NCBI GenBank assembly: GCA_026706985.1
Contig: JAPOXR010000022.1
Location: 1 to 64,000, forward strand
Reading direction: 5' to 3'
DNA from: Paracoccaceae bacterium
Lineage (GTDB): Bacteria; Pseudomonadota; Alphaproteobacteria; Rhodobacterales; Rhodobacteraceae
DNA length: 64,000 bases
Shown here: positions 1 through 7,300 of the stretch, in pieces
How positions within the stretch are numbered: position 1 is the stretch's first letter
Layout: each line of letters starts with the position of its first letter
Notes under the pieces: generated by a model
What the model saw: the letters and a program-made list of their open reading frames with translations, nothing else
The model's database searches: none
What the model was told of the DNA's origin: nothing
Position numbers and translations under genes: made by a program

Positions 1-95
1 ATTGGGATCCGACAGTGGAGGACCTCAAAATCGAGGATTTACTGTCGAAGACGGGTCTAGCCGGCCTCCGCATACATCCCGAAGCGGAAATCTAA
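1..95 (+). CDS. C-terminal tail of an unidentified protein (cut by window edge)
   Basis: An open frame runs from the left edge to a TAA at 93-95 and gives a 30-residue acidic tail ending in LRIHPEAEI. The frame is uninterrupted in the 95 bases visible, and the composition (Glu, Asp, Leu rich) looks protein-like. There is too little sequence to name a family, and it could be chance. Confidence 0.3.
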   Translation, partial: WDPTVEDLKIEDLLSKTGLAGLRIHPEAEI

Positions 96-356
96 AGAGT
101 GCCGGCGGGGACGGTCAGTTGGACGCGGAACCGTCATGCGCTGTCGCGTCGGAAAAACCGGGTAAAACGGTTGAACGGTGAGATCGGGCACGGAATCCGG
201 TTGGAGATGGCCCGGAAAGGTGAACCGGTTGAGGACAGCCAATCCCTCAATTCGAAACAGGAGGGGAATGGATGGATGGAAGCATATCAAAGTCGGCAGC
301 GTCAAATGGATGGGAGAGTCGGCCACCTTCGCAGGAATATCTGGGGCTGCCGGACC

Positions 357-812
357 ATGCGCGCCAGGATAGATGATCTTTTGGCAGCACACCCCGTGAA
401 GCTGGGCTCGATTGCCGGGCGGCTTCAGGTCAGGGTGCTGCTTTCAACTTTTCCGCGCAGGACCTCCGGTCAGATCAGCAGGAAAACGGTGAGTTCGTCA
501 TCCGTATCAGCCCGCATGAGGTGAAACACCGTCAGCGCTTCACGCTTGCCTATGAACTGGCACACTGCCTGCTGCACCGGGAGCGCATTGACGTGCAGGG
601 CGGGTAGTCAGACGTCCTGCTCCGCACCCCGAACCAACCGGTTGAAATTGAGTACGAGGCCAACCGCCTTGCTTCTGACCTCGTGATCCCGTCCGCTGAG
701 CTTGTCAAAGCCACTGCGGATTACGCCGGGCCGGCGACAAGTGAAGTGATTGAGGACCTCGCCCGGCGCTTCGGTGTCTCCACGGCGGCGATGGAACTCA
801 GGAAGACCGCCT
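357..812 (+). pseudogene. broken ImmA/IrrE-type metallopeptidase
   Basis: Pieces of an ImmA/IrrE family zinc peptidase are visible in two frames. The N-terminal part (IDDLLAAHPVKLGSIAGRL) starts at 357 in one frame. From about 440 the family pattern continues in another frame as ENGEFVIRIS, then RQRFTLAYELAHCLLH, then YEANRLASDLVIPS and a C-terminal helix ending near 800. Three defects are seen: a frame change near 440, an in-frame TAG at 608-610, and Tyr in place of the first His of the HExxH zinc motif (YELAH). ImmA/IrrE proteins normally cleave phage-type repressors or act as antitoxin-linked regulators. This copy cannot make an active enzyme. The exact ends are approximate. Confidence 0.75.
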
Positions 813-880
813 TATCGTCGGGGTGCCGGTTTTCAAACAGTTGTCCGAGAGTCTCGCTGGATTCTCACCTTGATTGTCGC

Positions 881-1162
881 TCACCAGCCGAGTTCGCTGT
901 GCGAGCCGATGCGCACCAGATCGAGGTGTTCGGAGTCTGGCTTGCAGTAGATCAGCACCAAGTCGGGGCGGACATGGCAGTCCCGGTGGTCCTTCCATTG
1001 CCCGCCCAGCGCGTGGTCGCGGTGGCGCGGCGCGAGCGCCCGGTCTTTTGCCAACTCGGCCACAATGCGCGCAAGCTCGGCATCGACGGTCCTGGCGAAG
1101 CGGCCTCTTCTTTCGCGCCGGTAATCCCGTTTGAAGACCGCGGTCCGCCTAATCGTCCGCAT
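881..1162 (-). CDS. YafQ-type toxin (RelE superfamily mRNA interferase)
   Basis: This 93-residue basic protein has the layout of YafQ toxins, which cut mRNA in the ribosome. The second half carries the family signature: DHALGGQWKDHRDCH, then RPDLVLIYCKPD, then VRIGSHSELGW, with the conserved histidines (in DHAL, RDCH and GSH) and the C-terminal aromatic residue present. It begins inside the end of the upstream antitoxin gene (14-base overlap), the usual antitoxin-first order of dinJ-yafQ operons. Expression is probably repressed by the antitoxin-toxin complex. It looks intact. Activity is inferred from the family. Confidence 0.88.
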   Translation of the reverse strand: MRTIRRTAVFKRDYRRERRGRFARTVDAELARIVAELAKDRALAPRHRDHALGGQWKDHRDCHVRPDLVLIYCKPDSEHLDLVRIGSHSELGW

Positions 1163-1406
1163 GGAGGTCGGCCATCAGGCCGTCGACGTCGCCGACCGTG
1201 ATTAGTTCGCCCCTGTGCGCGGCCTCCATCGCCGCGACGGTCTCCGGGTTCGGCACCAGGGGTTCGAAGGGCAGGCGCTTTTCGGCCGCGATCCGCACCA
1301 TCATCAGGCGGAAAGCGTCGGAGACGGTGAGGCCAATCGCGTCGAGCACGGCGACGGCCTCCTCCTTAGTCTTCTCGTCGATGCGGGCGCGAACGACGGT
1401 GTTCAT
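1149..1406 (-). CDS. RelB/DinJ-type antitoxin
   Basis: This 85-residue protein starts MNTVVRARIDEKTKEEA, the ribbon-helix-helix opening of RelB/DinJ antitoxins. It continues with LTVSDAFRLMMVRIAAEKRLPF, and a C-terminal segment that would wrap the toxin. The ATG at 1406 was chosen over an earlier in-frame start at 1433 because a GAGGAG ribosome site lies about 9 bases before it. It precedes and overlaps the YafQ-type toxin gene. By family analogy it binds DNA through the N-terminal ribbon and neutralises the toxin through its C-terminus. Confidence 0.88.
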   Translation of the reverse strand: MNTVVRARIDEKTKEEAVAVLDAIGLTVSDAFRLMMVRIAAEKRLPFEPLVPNPETVAAMEAAHRGELITVGDVDGLMADLHADD

Positions 1407-1838
1407 GCCTAGATTCTCCTCATTGGGCCACAATGTAGCCCAGCATGGCAGTGGATGTCCATGCCGTGCATCAACCCCGATCGGCGGTCAAATCGGCTGC
1501 ATTGGCTGGTTCCGGCTTTGCGGGCTGATTTTCGGTTGCGTTGATTTTTCTGCGGCGCGGTCTGGCGGCTGACCGGCCGGGACGGCGGGGATTTCCGGCG
1601 CCGCGCGGCGGGGGATTTGCCGGCTGAGCAGCTACATTCCCGGTTCCAGTGCTGATGGATTGATCCGTTGGGCATGCCCAACGGATCAAAAGTCGGCAGA
1701 ACGCCACCTGAACAACAAGCCGATGGAGGCGACCGTAGCGGGCATGGTCGGCGGGCGTCTCACCTACAGGACGTTGAAGGCCGGCAACGGGCTGCCGTCC
1801 GACGCGAGTCCACGTCGGTGACGAAACTTGCGTGACCT
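1407..1838. other. 432-bp gap without a supported gene
   Basis: No frame here gives a protein with recognisable family features. The open frames are arginine- and proline-rich, as expected of chance reading of GC-rich DNA. The one clear structure is the perfect palindrome at 1661-1688. The antitoxin promoter should lie just right of 1406. Confidence 0.6.
1661..1688. repeat. perfect 28-bp palindrome
   Basis: Two 14-base arms, TGATCCGTTGGGCA and TGCCCAACGGATCA, meet with no spacer, forming a perfect palindrome in a gene-free stretch. There is no T-run after it, so it does not look like an ordinary terminator. It could be an operator, a recombination or protein-binding site, or a hairpin relic of a mobile element. 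Confidence 0.9.
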
Positions 1839-2309
1839 TCATTGGTCCGTCACGTCGCAATTGCTGGATTGACCAGCCTCCAATGCCAAAAGAGCAGCAA
1901 TCTCACGGGCATAAAGCTCCTTCATGCCGAGATAGACCTTCTTGTAGTCACTTGCGCGAGTCGGTGGATCGCGCAGAAACTTGGTGACGCGACTGTTGTA
2001 TCGGGTGATCGTTGAAATCGCTTTCAGAGCGCCGCTAGTCGTGCAGACGTTGATACCGTCATAGGTTTTGCCGCATATGTTTCGCTGGACTCTGAAGAAT
2101 TCGTCGTGAAAGTCTTCTGACGGATCTTCACCTGCTTCCTTCAATTCGGCGACAGTTTCATCCCAACGGTCTGTGACGCACCGCTGCATGAACGCATCAT
2201 GCTCAATAACTGCCTTGCGCACATCGTCCAACTCGGTGGACTCCGAACGAACATGCTTTGCAAACACGCTTGCGACAGATGCAGCAGACGCCAAAGTCTT
2301 GAATTTCAT
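1839..2309 (-). CDS. hypothetical protein, 156 aa
   Basis: No family was recognised. The protein is a mostly helical, charged polypeptide with an N-terminal alanine-rich stretch (MKFKTLASAASVASVF) that is only weakly signal-like. An acidic middle (AELKEAGEDPSEDFHDEFF) and a C-terminal helix with YLGMKELYAREIAALLALEA follow. Three cysteines lie in the middle and at the end. The ATG at 2309 was preferred over in-frame starts further upstream (2318, 2426) because GGGAG lies about 9 bases before it. It lies alone among toxin-antitoxin loci, and its codon use resembles that of a real gene. The role is unknown. Confidence 0.6.
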   Translation of the reverse strand: MKFKTLASAASVASVFAKHVRSESTELDDVRKAVIEHDAFMQRCVTDRWDETVAELKEAGEDPSEDFHDEFFRVQRNICGKTYDGINVCTTSGALKAISTITRYNSRVTKFLRDPPTRASDYKKVYLGMKELYAREIAALLALEAGQSSNCDVTDQ

Positions 2310-2648
2310 GAGAACCATCTCCCAAAGTTGATTGCCGACGCCGACGGGAGCCGGGCTGTTGCGAACATTCTCCAAGAGAAGTGACCCTGCCCATTCTCCC
2401 GGACGCAGGGAGCTACCCTTTGCCACGATCGGACTTATTCAGCAGGCAGCCTGGCGCAGAGTTCGGTTTGGAGAACTGTTCGCTTGATCAGATTCAGAGA
2501 ATCCGTTTGGCAGAGTCACGAGTCGAGTCTTCGAAAATGCCCGTCTTAGCAGGATAGACAAACGGAGACGGCCAATGCCAGAAGTCGGGCTGACAGCAAT
2601 CAAGGCAATTCATAGTCGGCAGAAGTGCTCAAAGGAGAAACGAGTCTC
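2310..2648. other. 339-bp gap between two small unknown genes
   Basis: This is divergent intergenic space between the minus-strand unknown gene ending its upstream side at 2309 and the plus-strand small gene at 2649. Short open frames exist, but none has a ribosome site plus plausible composition. No strong repeat was seen. Confidence 0.5.
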
Positions 2649-2840
2649 ATGGCCAAGAAATTTCGTGCACAAAAAAGCGTCGACTTCACCATTGAGGAAA
2701 ATGGCGGCGTTTTCGGGCATTTGCGAATTAGACCAAATGCCATTCTATGGAAACCGAAGAACGGACAGCGTTACTATAGTGTGAAGAGTGAAGAATTTGC
2801 AAAGTTGGCCGAAAGTGCCAAGGTCACTACGCTCCAGTAG
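2649..2840 (+). CDS. hypothetical small protein, 63 aa
   Basis: A short gene with a good ribosome site (AAAGGAG, about 11 bases before ATG). The protein is basic, with a beta-rich pattern: VDFTIEENGGVFGHLRIRP, then ILWKPKNGQRYYSVKSEEF, and a short C-terminal helix. The IRP...LWKPK...YYSV arrangement suggests a small compact domain. It resembles no family that can be named with confidence. It lies just upstream of a broken VapC-like toxin but does not look like a VapB or Phd antitoxin. Confidence 0.55.
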   Translation: MAKKFRAQKSVDFTIEENGGVFGHLRIRPNAILWKPKNGQRYYSVKSEEFAKLAESAKVTTLQ

Positions 2841-2911
2841 GCTAGAAAGACGGGTTGCGTCCGCTGGCAAACCTGGCCGTCAAGGCGAACAGAGAACAGA
2901 TGTGAGGTTGG

Positions 2912-3341
2912 ATGATGCGCGGGTCAGGGATCGGGTGGCGTGTCGTGTACCCTGAACGAGATTGGGCCAAGGACTTTGCGGTGGAAGGCTGGGTCGCGGG
3001 TCATCAAGCGGCGGATCTGCACGTCTCGGCAGTTGGGGAGGCTGAGATGCGCAGCGGGGTTGCGGCTCTGCCCGCTTGGCGGCGCCGGGAAGCGCTTGCT
3101 CTGGCGATCGAGGCGATTCTGCGGGAGGATTTTGAGGATCGGGTGCTGCCCTTCGACAGCGCAGCCGCACGCGAGTACGCCGATATCGCTGCCTCCCGCC
3201 GTGCTGCTGGTCACCCGGTCGCGCCGGCCGATTGCCAGATCGCCGCTATTGCGCTTTCGAGATCTGACAATCGTGATGCGGAACGTTCGGGACTTTGCCG
3301 AAATGGAGATAGAACTCGTCAATCCGTGGGCCGGCGCGTGA
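2912..3341 (+). pseudogene. frameshifted VapC/FitB-like PIN-domain toxin
   Basis: The body of a PIN toxin is readable: WVAGHQAADLHVSAVGEAEM, then ILREDFEDRVLPFDSAAARE, then ADCQIAAIAL. At about 3250 the frame changes, and the C-terminus continues as TIVMRNVRDFAEMEIELVNP W with a stop at 3339-3341. The N-terminal DTNVxSE motif, which supplies the first catalytic aspartate, is not visible in any frame. The family cleaves tRNA or rRNA with Mg2+. This copy lacks an essential residue and is split. No intact cognate antitoxin is seen upstream. Confidence 0.8.
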
Positions 3342-3557
3342 GCCTCACCACCGAAGCGTTCCAGACAAGTACAGGAAAGACGTTGATGAGCACGGATGCC
3401 GCAATTAGGGTAATGGAAAGGGCATGACGGCCACTTCCGGTACCATTCAAGGTTCCGGAAACCTGTGTCGTGGAATGCGGGCTCCGTCGTGCGGAAAGGG
3501 AAAAGTCGTTCGGCCTGAAAGGAAACCTGGCAAGGAAGATGATACTCCTCGCAGGGA

Positions 3558-3887
3558 CTATTCAGTAGCCCCATCAATATCCCGGGGAAGTCGTGAGGAA
3601 ATATTCATCCGGTGAGCATAGAGTGCTTCCAGCACGACCGCATCCTTACCTTCCAATCGAAAGAACACCGAGACGGGAAAGTGCTTCAGGCCGCACTTTC
3701 GAAACTCCCTGTCGTCGATATGGGTATAGACAGCGCAGGTCAGCGGCCTGGCAGAGATGAGGCGGATGCAGTCCTCGATCTGATCGACGAATTTCCGGGC
3801 AATCGGTGAACCGGCGCGCGCCCGGTAGCTGGCAGTAATGTCGAGAAGCTGACGCTTGAAGAGTGCGCTGCGAATGATCGTCGGCAT
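3558..3887 (-). CDS. ParE/RelE-type toxin
   Basis: This 109-residue protein has the ParE layout: an N-terminal strand and helix (IIRSALFKRQLLDITASYRA), a second helix (ARKFVDQIEDCIRLI), the middle strands (REFRKCGLKHFPVSVFFRLE) and a C-terminal strand ending VVLEALYAHRMN. ParE toxins poison DNA gyrase, and RelE relatives cut mRNA; sequence alone does not decide which. It follows the antitoxin gene by 6 bases, so the pair should be co-transcribed. The protein looks complete. Confidence 0.82.
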   Translation of the reverse strand: MPTIIRSALFKRQLLDITASYRARAGSPIARKFVDQIEDCIRLISARPLTCAVYTHIDDREFRKCGLKHFPVSVFFRLEGKDAVVLEALYAHRMNISSRLPRDIDGATE

Positions 3888-3893
3888 GGCAAC

Positions 3894-4169
3894 CTATTCG
3901 GATGCGGCCTTGCGGGCGTCGGCCAAATCGTCATCACGCCACGGTGCATATTCGTTCTCAAACAGGGATTGAACAAGCAGCGCCCGCACGTCGCCTTGCC
4001 CGGATTCCAGCGTTCTTTCCATATGGCGGCGAACCAGATCACGAATGAATTCGCTAGGGGTTTCGTACAGCGCGCCTTTGCCGGTGATCCCGCCGACATA
4101 ATGTGCCAGCGGATCGGGCAGCGTCGTGTTGAGGCGCTTAACCACTCTGCTTGTACGGGTGCCATTCAT
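3894..4169 (-). CDS. ParD-like ribbon-helix-helix antitoxin
   Basis: A 91-residue protein whose N-terminal half (RVVKRLNTTLPDPLAHYVGG, then YETPSEFIRDLVRRHMER) matches the strand-helix-helix DNA-binding fold of ParD-type antitoxins. The acidic C-terminal half (FENEYAPWRDDDLADARKAA) would bind the toxin. The start is supported by AGGAGG 7 bases upstream of ATG. It sits directly before the ParE-like toxin and should autoregulate the pair. Confidence 0.82.
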   Translation of the reverse strand: MNGTRTSRVVKRLNTTLPDPLAHYVGGITGKGALYETPSEFIRDLVRRHMERTLESGQGDVRALLVQSLFENEYAPWRDDDLADARKAASE

Positions 4170-4885
4170 AGCTGGACCTCCTGTTTCTACTATGATCAGA
4201 TTCTCATATTTGCGCGCTGGACGTCAACCAAACACGATCTTAACGCGCAGATATGCTGATTTCAGCTATTTTTACCTTGAAGCCTTTCTTGACCCTGCAG
4301 CCTCAACTCATGCGCTGAACGGGAAGGAGGTGGCTGGCAAGACAATGAACGCCAACCCCCGCATGATTATTGATGCAATCAGAGCCTATCGAGCCAGTCG
4401 AGTGCTGATTCCGATGTATTTGGACGCAATTCCGGAATTTGCACTTGGCGCTTCCAATCCCCTGGGACCCGAACGGTGTAAGCGGGTTGGCAAGCCGTGT
4501 GGGCGCAGTAAGTCGGACGGGGTAATCGCGCCGAAGTTCATAGAATCCGATCGTTTCAACTTACAGAACGGGCGACAGGTGGCTCGGCTATACGGCACGA
4601 CGGAACCATTACATTTGGTCTGCCTGTCGATTTGCTTCTGCCTGCCCGACTATCGTGATGGCGATTCTAGCGGGTGAGCGCTCGTTGCTAATTGCTTCTG
4701 AGAGGGAGGAACAAGCGTCCCGGGATACTGCCCGGCATGATCGATACTTCGAGAATATTATCCGGGAGCTTCCATCAAGGTGCCATCGCTTTGCACTTGT
4801 TTTGATTGTTTCTGTTATTTCACCTGATGGCAGTCTCGTGAACTGCTACCGAAAGCCGTGGAAGTTCCCAACGCGGAGAACCCTG
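4170..4885. other. 716-bp stretch without a supported gene
   Basis: Divergent upstream regions of the ParDE-type and HTH/PIN pairs meet here. One frame is open over about 550 bases (4126-4677), but its translation has no family features, no convincing ribosome site and an unlikely composition. The stretch is less GC-rich than its surroundings in part. It may hold decayed coding sequence. Nothing can be named. Confidence 0.5.
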
Positions 4886-5341
4886 ATGCCCGATGCTGCC
4901 GAGGCGGTCGACTTGACGCGCCGTTCCCCCACACAGGATGAGATGGCCTGTGCGGCCGAAGCTGCAACGGCGCTTACCCGAGTGCGGGCTGTTGACGGCG
5001 TTCCCGCGATACAAGGCGAGGACGGTGAGGCCGTGCGGCTGGTACCCGCCGTCGCTGACCTTGTCATCAACCTGTTGGGCGGCGTCGCGGCTGGCAAGGC
5101 GGTTACGCTGGTCCCGGCCGGTGCCATGCTAACGACTGGGCAGGCCGCAGACATTCTGAACGTCTCGCGTCCGCATCTCTCCAAGCTGCTCCGCGACGGC
5201 GAAATCCCGTTTATCCCGGTCGGCTCGCACCGGCGCGTGATGCATACCGATCTCATGGCTTACAAGAACCGGCGCGATGCCGCACGCAACGCGGTGCTCG
5301 ACGAACTCGCCCGTCTCGGGCAGGAGTACGATGCATCTTGA
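4886..5341 (+). CDS. antitoxin-like protein with excisionase-type HTH
   Basis: This 151-residue protein has a C-terminal helix-turn-helix of the excisionase/MerR-like type (LTTGQAADILNVSRPHLSKL, then GEIPFIPVGSHRRVMHTDL, near residues 78-118). An acidic helix with DELARLGQEYD follows. The first 75 residues form an unusual acidic, alanine-rich extension. The ATG at 4886 has GGAG 8 bases upstream. Its stop overlaps the TTG start of the PIN protein, so the two are translationally coupled. The arrangement is that of an antitoxin that binds DNA and neutralises a PIN nuclease. That function is inferred. Confidence 0.8.
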   Translation: MPDAAEAVDLTRRSPTQDEMACAAEAATALTRVRAVDGVPAIQGEDGEAVRLVPAVADLVINLLGGVAAGKAVTLVPAGAMLTTGQAADILNVSRPHLSKLLRDGEIPFIPVGSHRRVMHTDLMAYKNRRDAARNAVLDELARLGQEYDAS

Positions 5342-5847
5342 CGGCTGTCTTGAATCGTCCGGTCGTCGTCCTTGATGCAAATGTCTTGTTTCCGTTTCGA
5401 ACACGGGACATCCTGCTGCGCTTCCATCATGCGGGCCTGTTCCAAGCCCGATGGACCGAGCGGATACTCGACGAATGGACGCGGAACCTGCTCGATTGGA
5501 AACCGCATCTGGAGCGCAGCGTCCGTTCGCAGCGGCGCGCAATGGCGGAACAATTCGAAGATGCGCTGGTTATCGGTTACGAACCGCTGGTCAGGACACT
5601 CGATCTTCCCGACGCTGGCGACCGCCATGTCCTTGCGGCAGCGATCCGTTGCGGCGCGGCGTACATCGTTACCGATAACCTGACTGATTTTCCCAAAGAG
5701 GCTCTCGCCGGGTTCGATATTGAGGCGATCGCCGCCGACACGTTTCGGCTGCAGATTGCCGAACTCCACCCCTCCGAGGCGCTTGCGGTGCTCCGCGCCC
5801 TGCGGGTTCATTACCGCAATCCGCCCTTCGGGAAATGTCATTCATAA
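5338..5847 (+). CDS. PIN-domain toxin (ribonuclease)
   Basis: A 169-residue PIN-domain protein with the acidic active-site residues in order: VVVLDANVLFPF near residue 13, DEWTRNL near 45, LPDAGDRHVLAAAI near 92, and VTDNLTDFP near 112. This set is expected to bind Mg2+ and cut RNA. The start appears to be TTG at 5338, overlapping the TGA of the upstream antitoxin-like gene by 4 bases; a second TTG at 5350 is possible. Length and motif spacing fit the longer PIN group that pairs with HTH antitoxins rather than classic VapC. It converges with the next gene with a 10-base overlap. Confidence 0.82.
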   Translation: MTAVLNRPVVVLDANVLFPFRTRDILLRFHHAGLFQARWTERILDEWTRNLLDWKPHLERSVRSQRRAMAEQFEDALVIGYEPLVRTLDLPDAGDRHVLAAAIRCGAAYIVTDNLTDFPKEALAGFDIEAIAADTFRLQIAELHPSEALAVLRALRVHYRNPPFGKCHS

Positions 5848-7085
5848 TCCGCCTTGCAGACGGGCGTGTCTCGCCCCGGCGGACCGATTGCGGCAAAGAC
5901 TCCCGGGGAAATTCCAAAACTCTGATTGATCCCGCTGACGACCCTTACTGTTCTGGTCGCCAAAGTCCGGTCTTCAAACTCGGTGATTTCGGAGACAAAA
6001 TTGGTGCCGATTGCCTGCCGGTTGCCATCAAGGCTGATCATTCCGTTCGGTGCCTCCAGTTCAAGCGCCGCAAGGCAGGCGCGGAAGGCGGCATGACCGT
6101 CGGAAAGATCTCCCCCGACCTTGTCGACGCATGTCAGTGCCGCGGTGGTGGCGGTGAAATAACCGGTGGCAGGAATTGATGGGCTGGAAAATCTCTGTTC
6201 CGGTTCGAATTCATCCCTGTACTCCTTGATGAATTTCCGCCAACCCGGATCGTCCCAGCTATCCGCCTGCGGTCCCGCGAACGGTACCCCGAGGAGCGCC
6301 TCACGGGCCGGTCCCACGGCAGTGAGCAGAGTGGTATCTACCATGATTGTGCCGCCGATCAGATGCGCGTTGCCGCCGGCCTGCAGATACTGCCGCACGA
6401 AATTCAATGCGTCGCCACCGGCGAGGCCGAGGTAAACCGCGTCAATATCCTCCCCGAGCGCAGCTATGACCGAGGCAAAGTCACTTGTTCCCGAAGGCAC
6501 CCAGATTCGCTTCGTGATTTTCCCGCCCGCACGGCAGAATTCAATGATCAGGCCGAATGTCTGCGCATATGCGAACGGATAATCCTCGCTGACCAAGGCA
6601 ATCTTCCGGTAGCCCTTCTCGTTGAAAATATAGTCCCCGAGGCCGGCCGACCATTGGGCTGCATCCATATTGAAGCGGAAGAAATTCACGGCTGGATCGA
6701 CGAATGTCGTTTCCGGCGCGGCGGAGATGCCGTTGATGATCGTGACCTGGGGCTGCTTTCCGGCAAAATCCCTCAATGCGATCCCGGCTGATCCGGAGAC
6801 CGGCCCGATCAGAATTTCAACCTGTTCCTGTTCAACCAACCTCGCCGCTGCCCTGACAGCATCGTCGGGGCTGGCATCGGTGCCGGTGATGACGGGCAGA
6901 ATTTCGCGTCCCCCGGCTGTTCCACCGAATTGCGACAGTGCGACATTGAAACCGCGCAACGCTTCCTCACCCAATGCCGCATAGGGTCCCCGCTGCACGG
7001 CTAGCACGGCAATCTTCAGCGGCTCGGCGGCGGATGCCGCCGCTGCCAGCAGGGTACAGGCCAGCAACATGGCTGGATATTTCAT
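5838..7085 (-). CDS. periplasmic binding protein, branched-chain amino acid type
   Basis: This 415-residue protein has a Sec signal peptide (MKYPAMLLACTLLAAAASA) followed by PLKIAVLAVQRGPYAALGE and two alternating lobes typical of the LivJ/Peripla_BP_6 fold. GPVSGSAGIALRDF and YRKIALVSEDYPFAYAQTFG are characteristic segments. It would deliver an amino acid or related small solute to an ABC importer. No permease or ATPase genes lie beside it, so it is an orphan component here. The ATG at 7085 was chosen because GGAGGAG lies just upstream. The ligand cannot be told from sequence. Confidence 0.88.
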   Translation of the reverse strand: MKYPAMLLACTLLAAAASAAEPLKIAVLAVQRGPYAALGEEALRGFNVALSQFGGTAGGREILPVITGTDASPDDAVRAAARLVEQEQVEILIGPVSGSAGIALRDFAGKQPQVTIINGISAAPETTFVDPAVNFFRFNMDAAQWSAGLGDYIFNEKGYRKIALVSEDYPFAYAQTFGLIIEFCRAGGKITKRIWVPSGTSDFASVIAALGEDIDAVYLGLAGGDALNFVRQYLQAGGNAHLIGGTIMVDTTLLTAVGPAREALLGVPFAGPQADSWDDPGWRKFIKEYRDEFEPEQRFSSPSIPATGYFTATTAALTCVDKVGGDLSDGHAAFRACLAALELEAPNGMISLDGNRQAIGTNFVSEITEFEDRTLATRTVRVVSGINQSFGISPGVFAAIGPPGRDTPVCKADYE

Positions 7086-7300
7086 ACACTCCTCCCGCCT
7101 GCGGATTCCCAAATCCTCCGCAGCGCAGGAACAAACAAATTTCTCTTACGCAGGTCAATCCTTCCCGGGCAGAAAACGTCTGGCTTCATAACTGCCCGGC
7201 TGCGTATGCTTGAGCTGGTTTGAGCGGCGCGCGGGGCTTGTATCCTTATGGGTCAATGCCTAGAAGTCCGCTGCCGGACCGGATGGGCACAGGGTGAATC

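Noticed and set aside
4126-4677. 183-codon open frame between toxin pairs
   Set aside because: It begins inside the ParD-like gene on the other strand, has no credible ribosome site, and its composition does not look like a folded protein.
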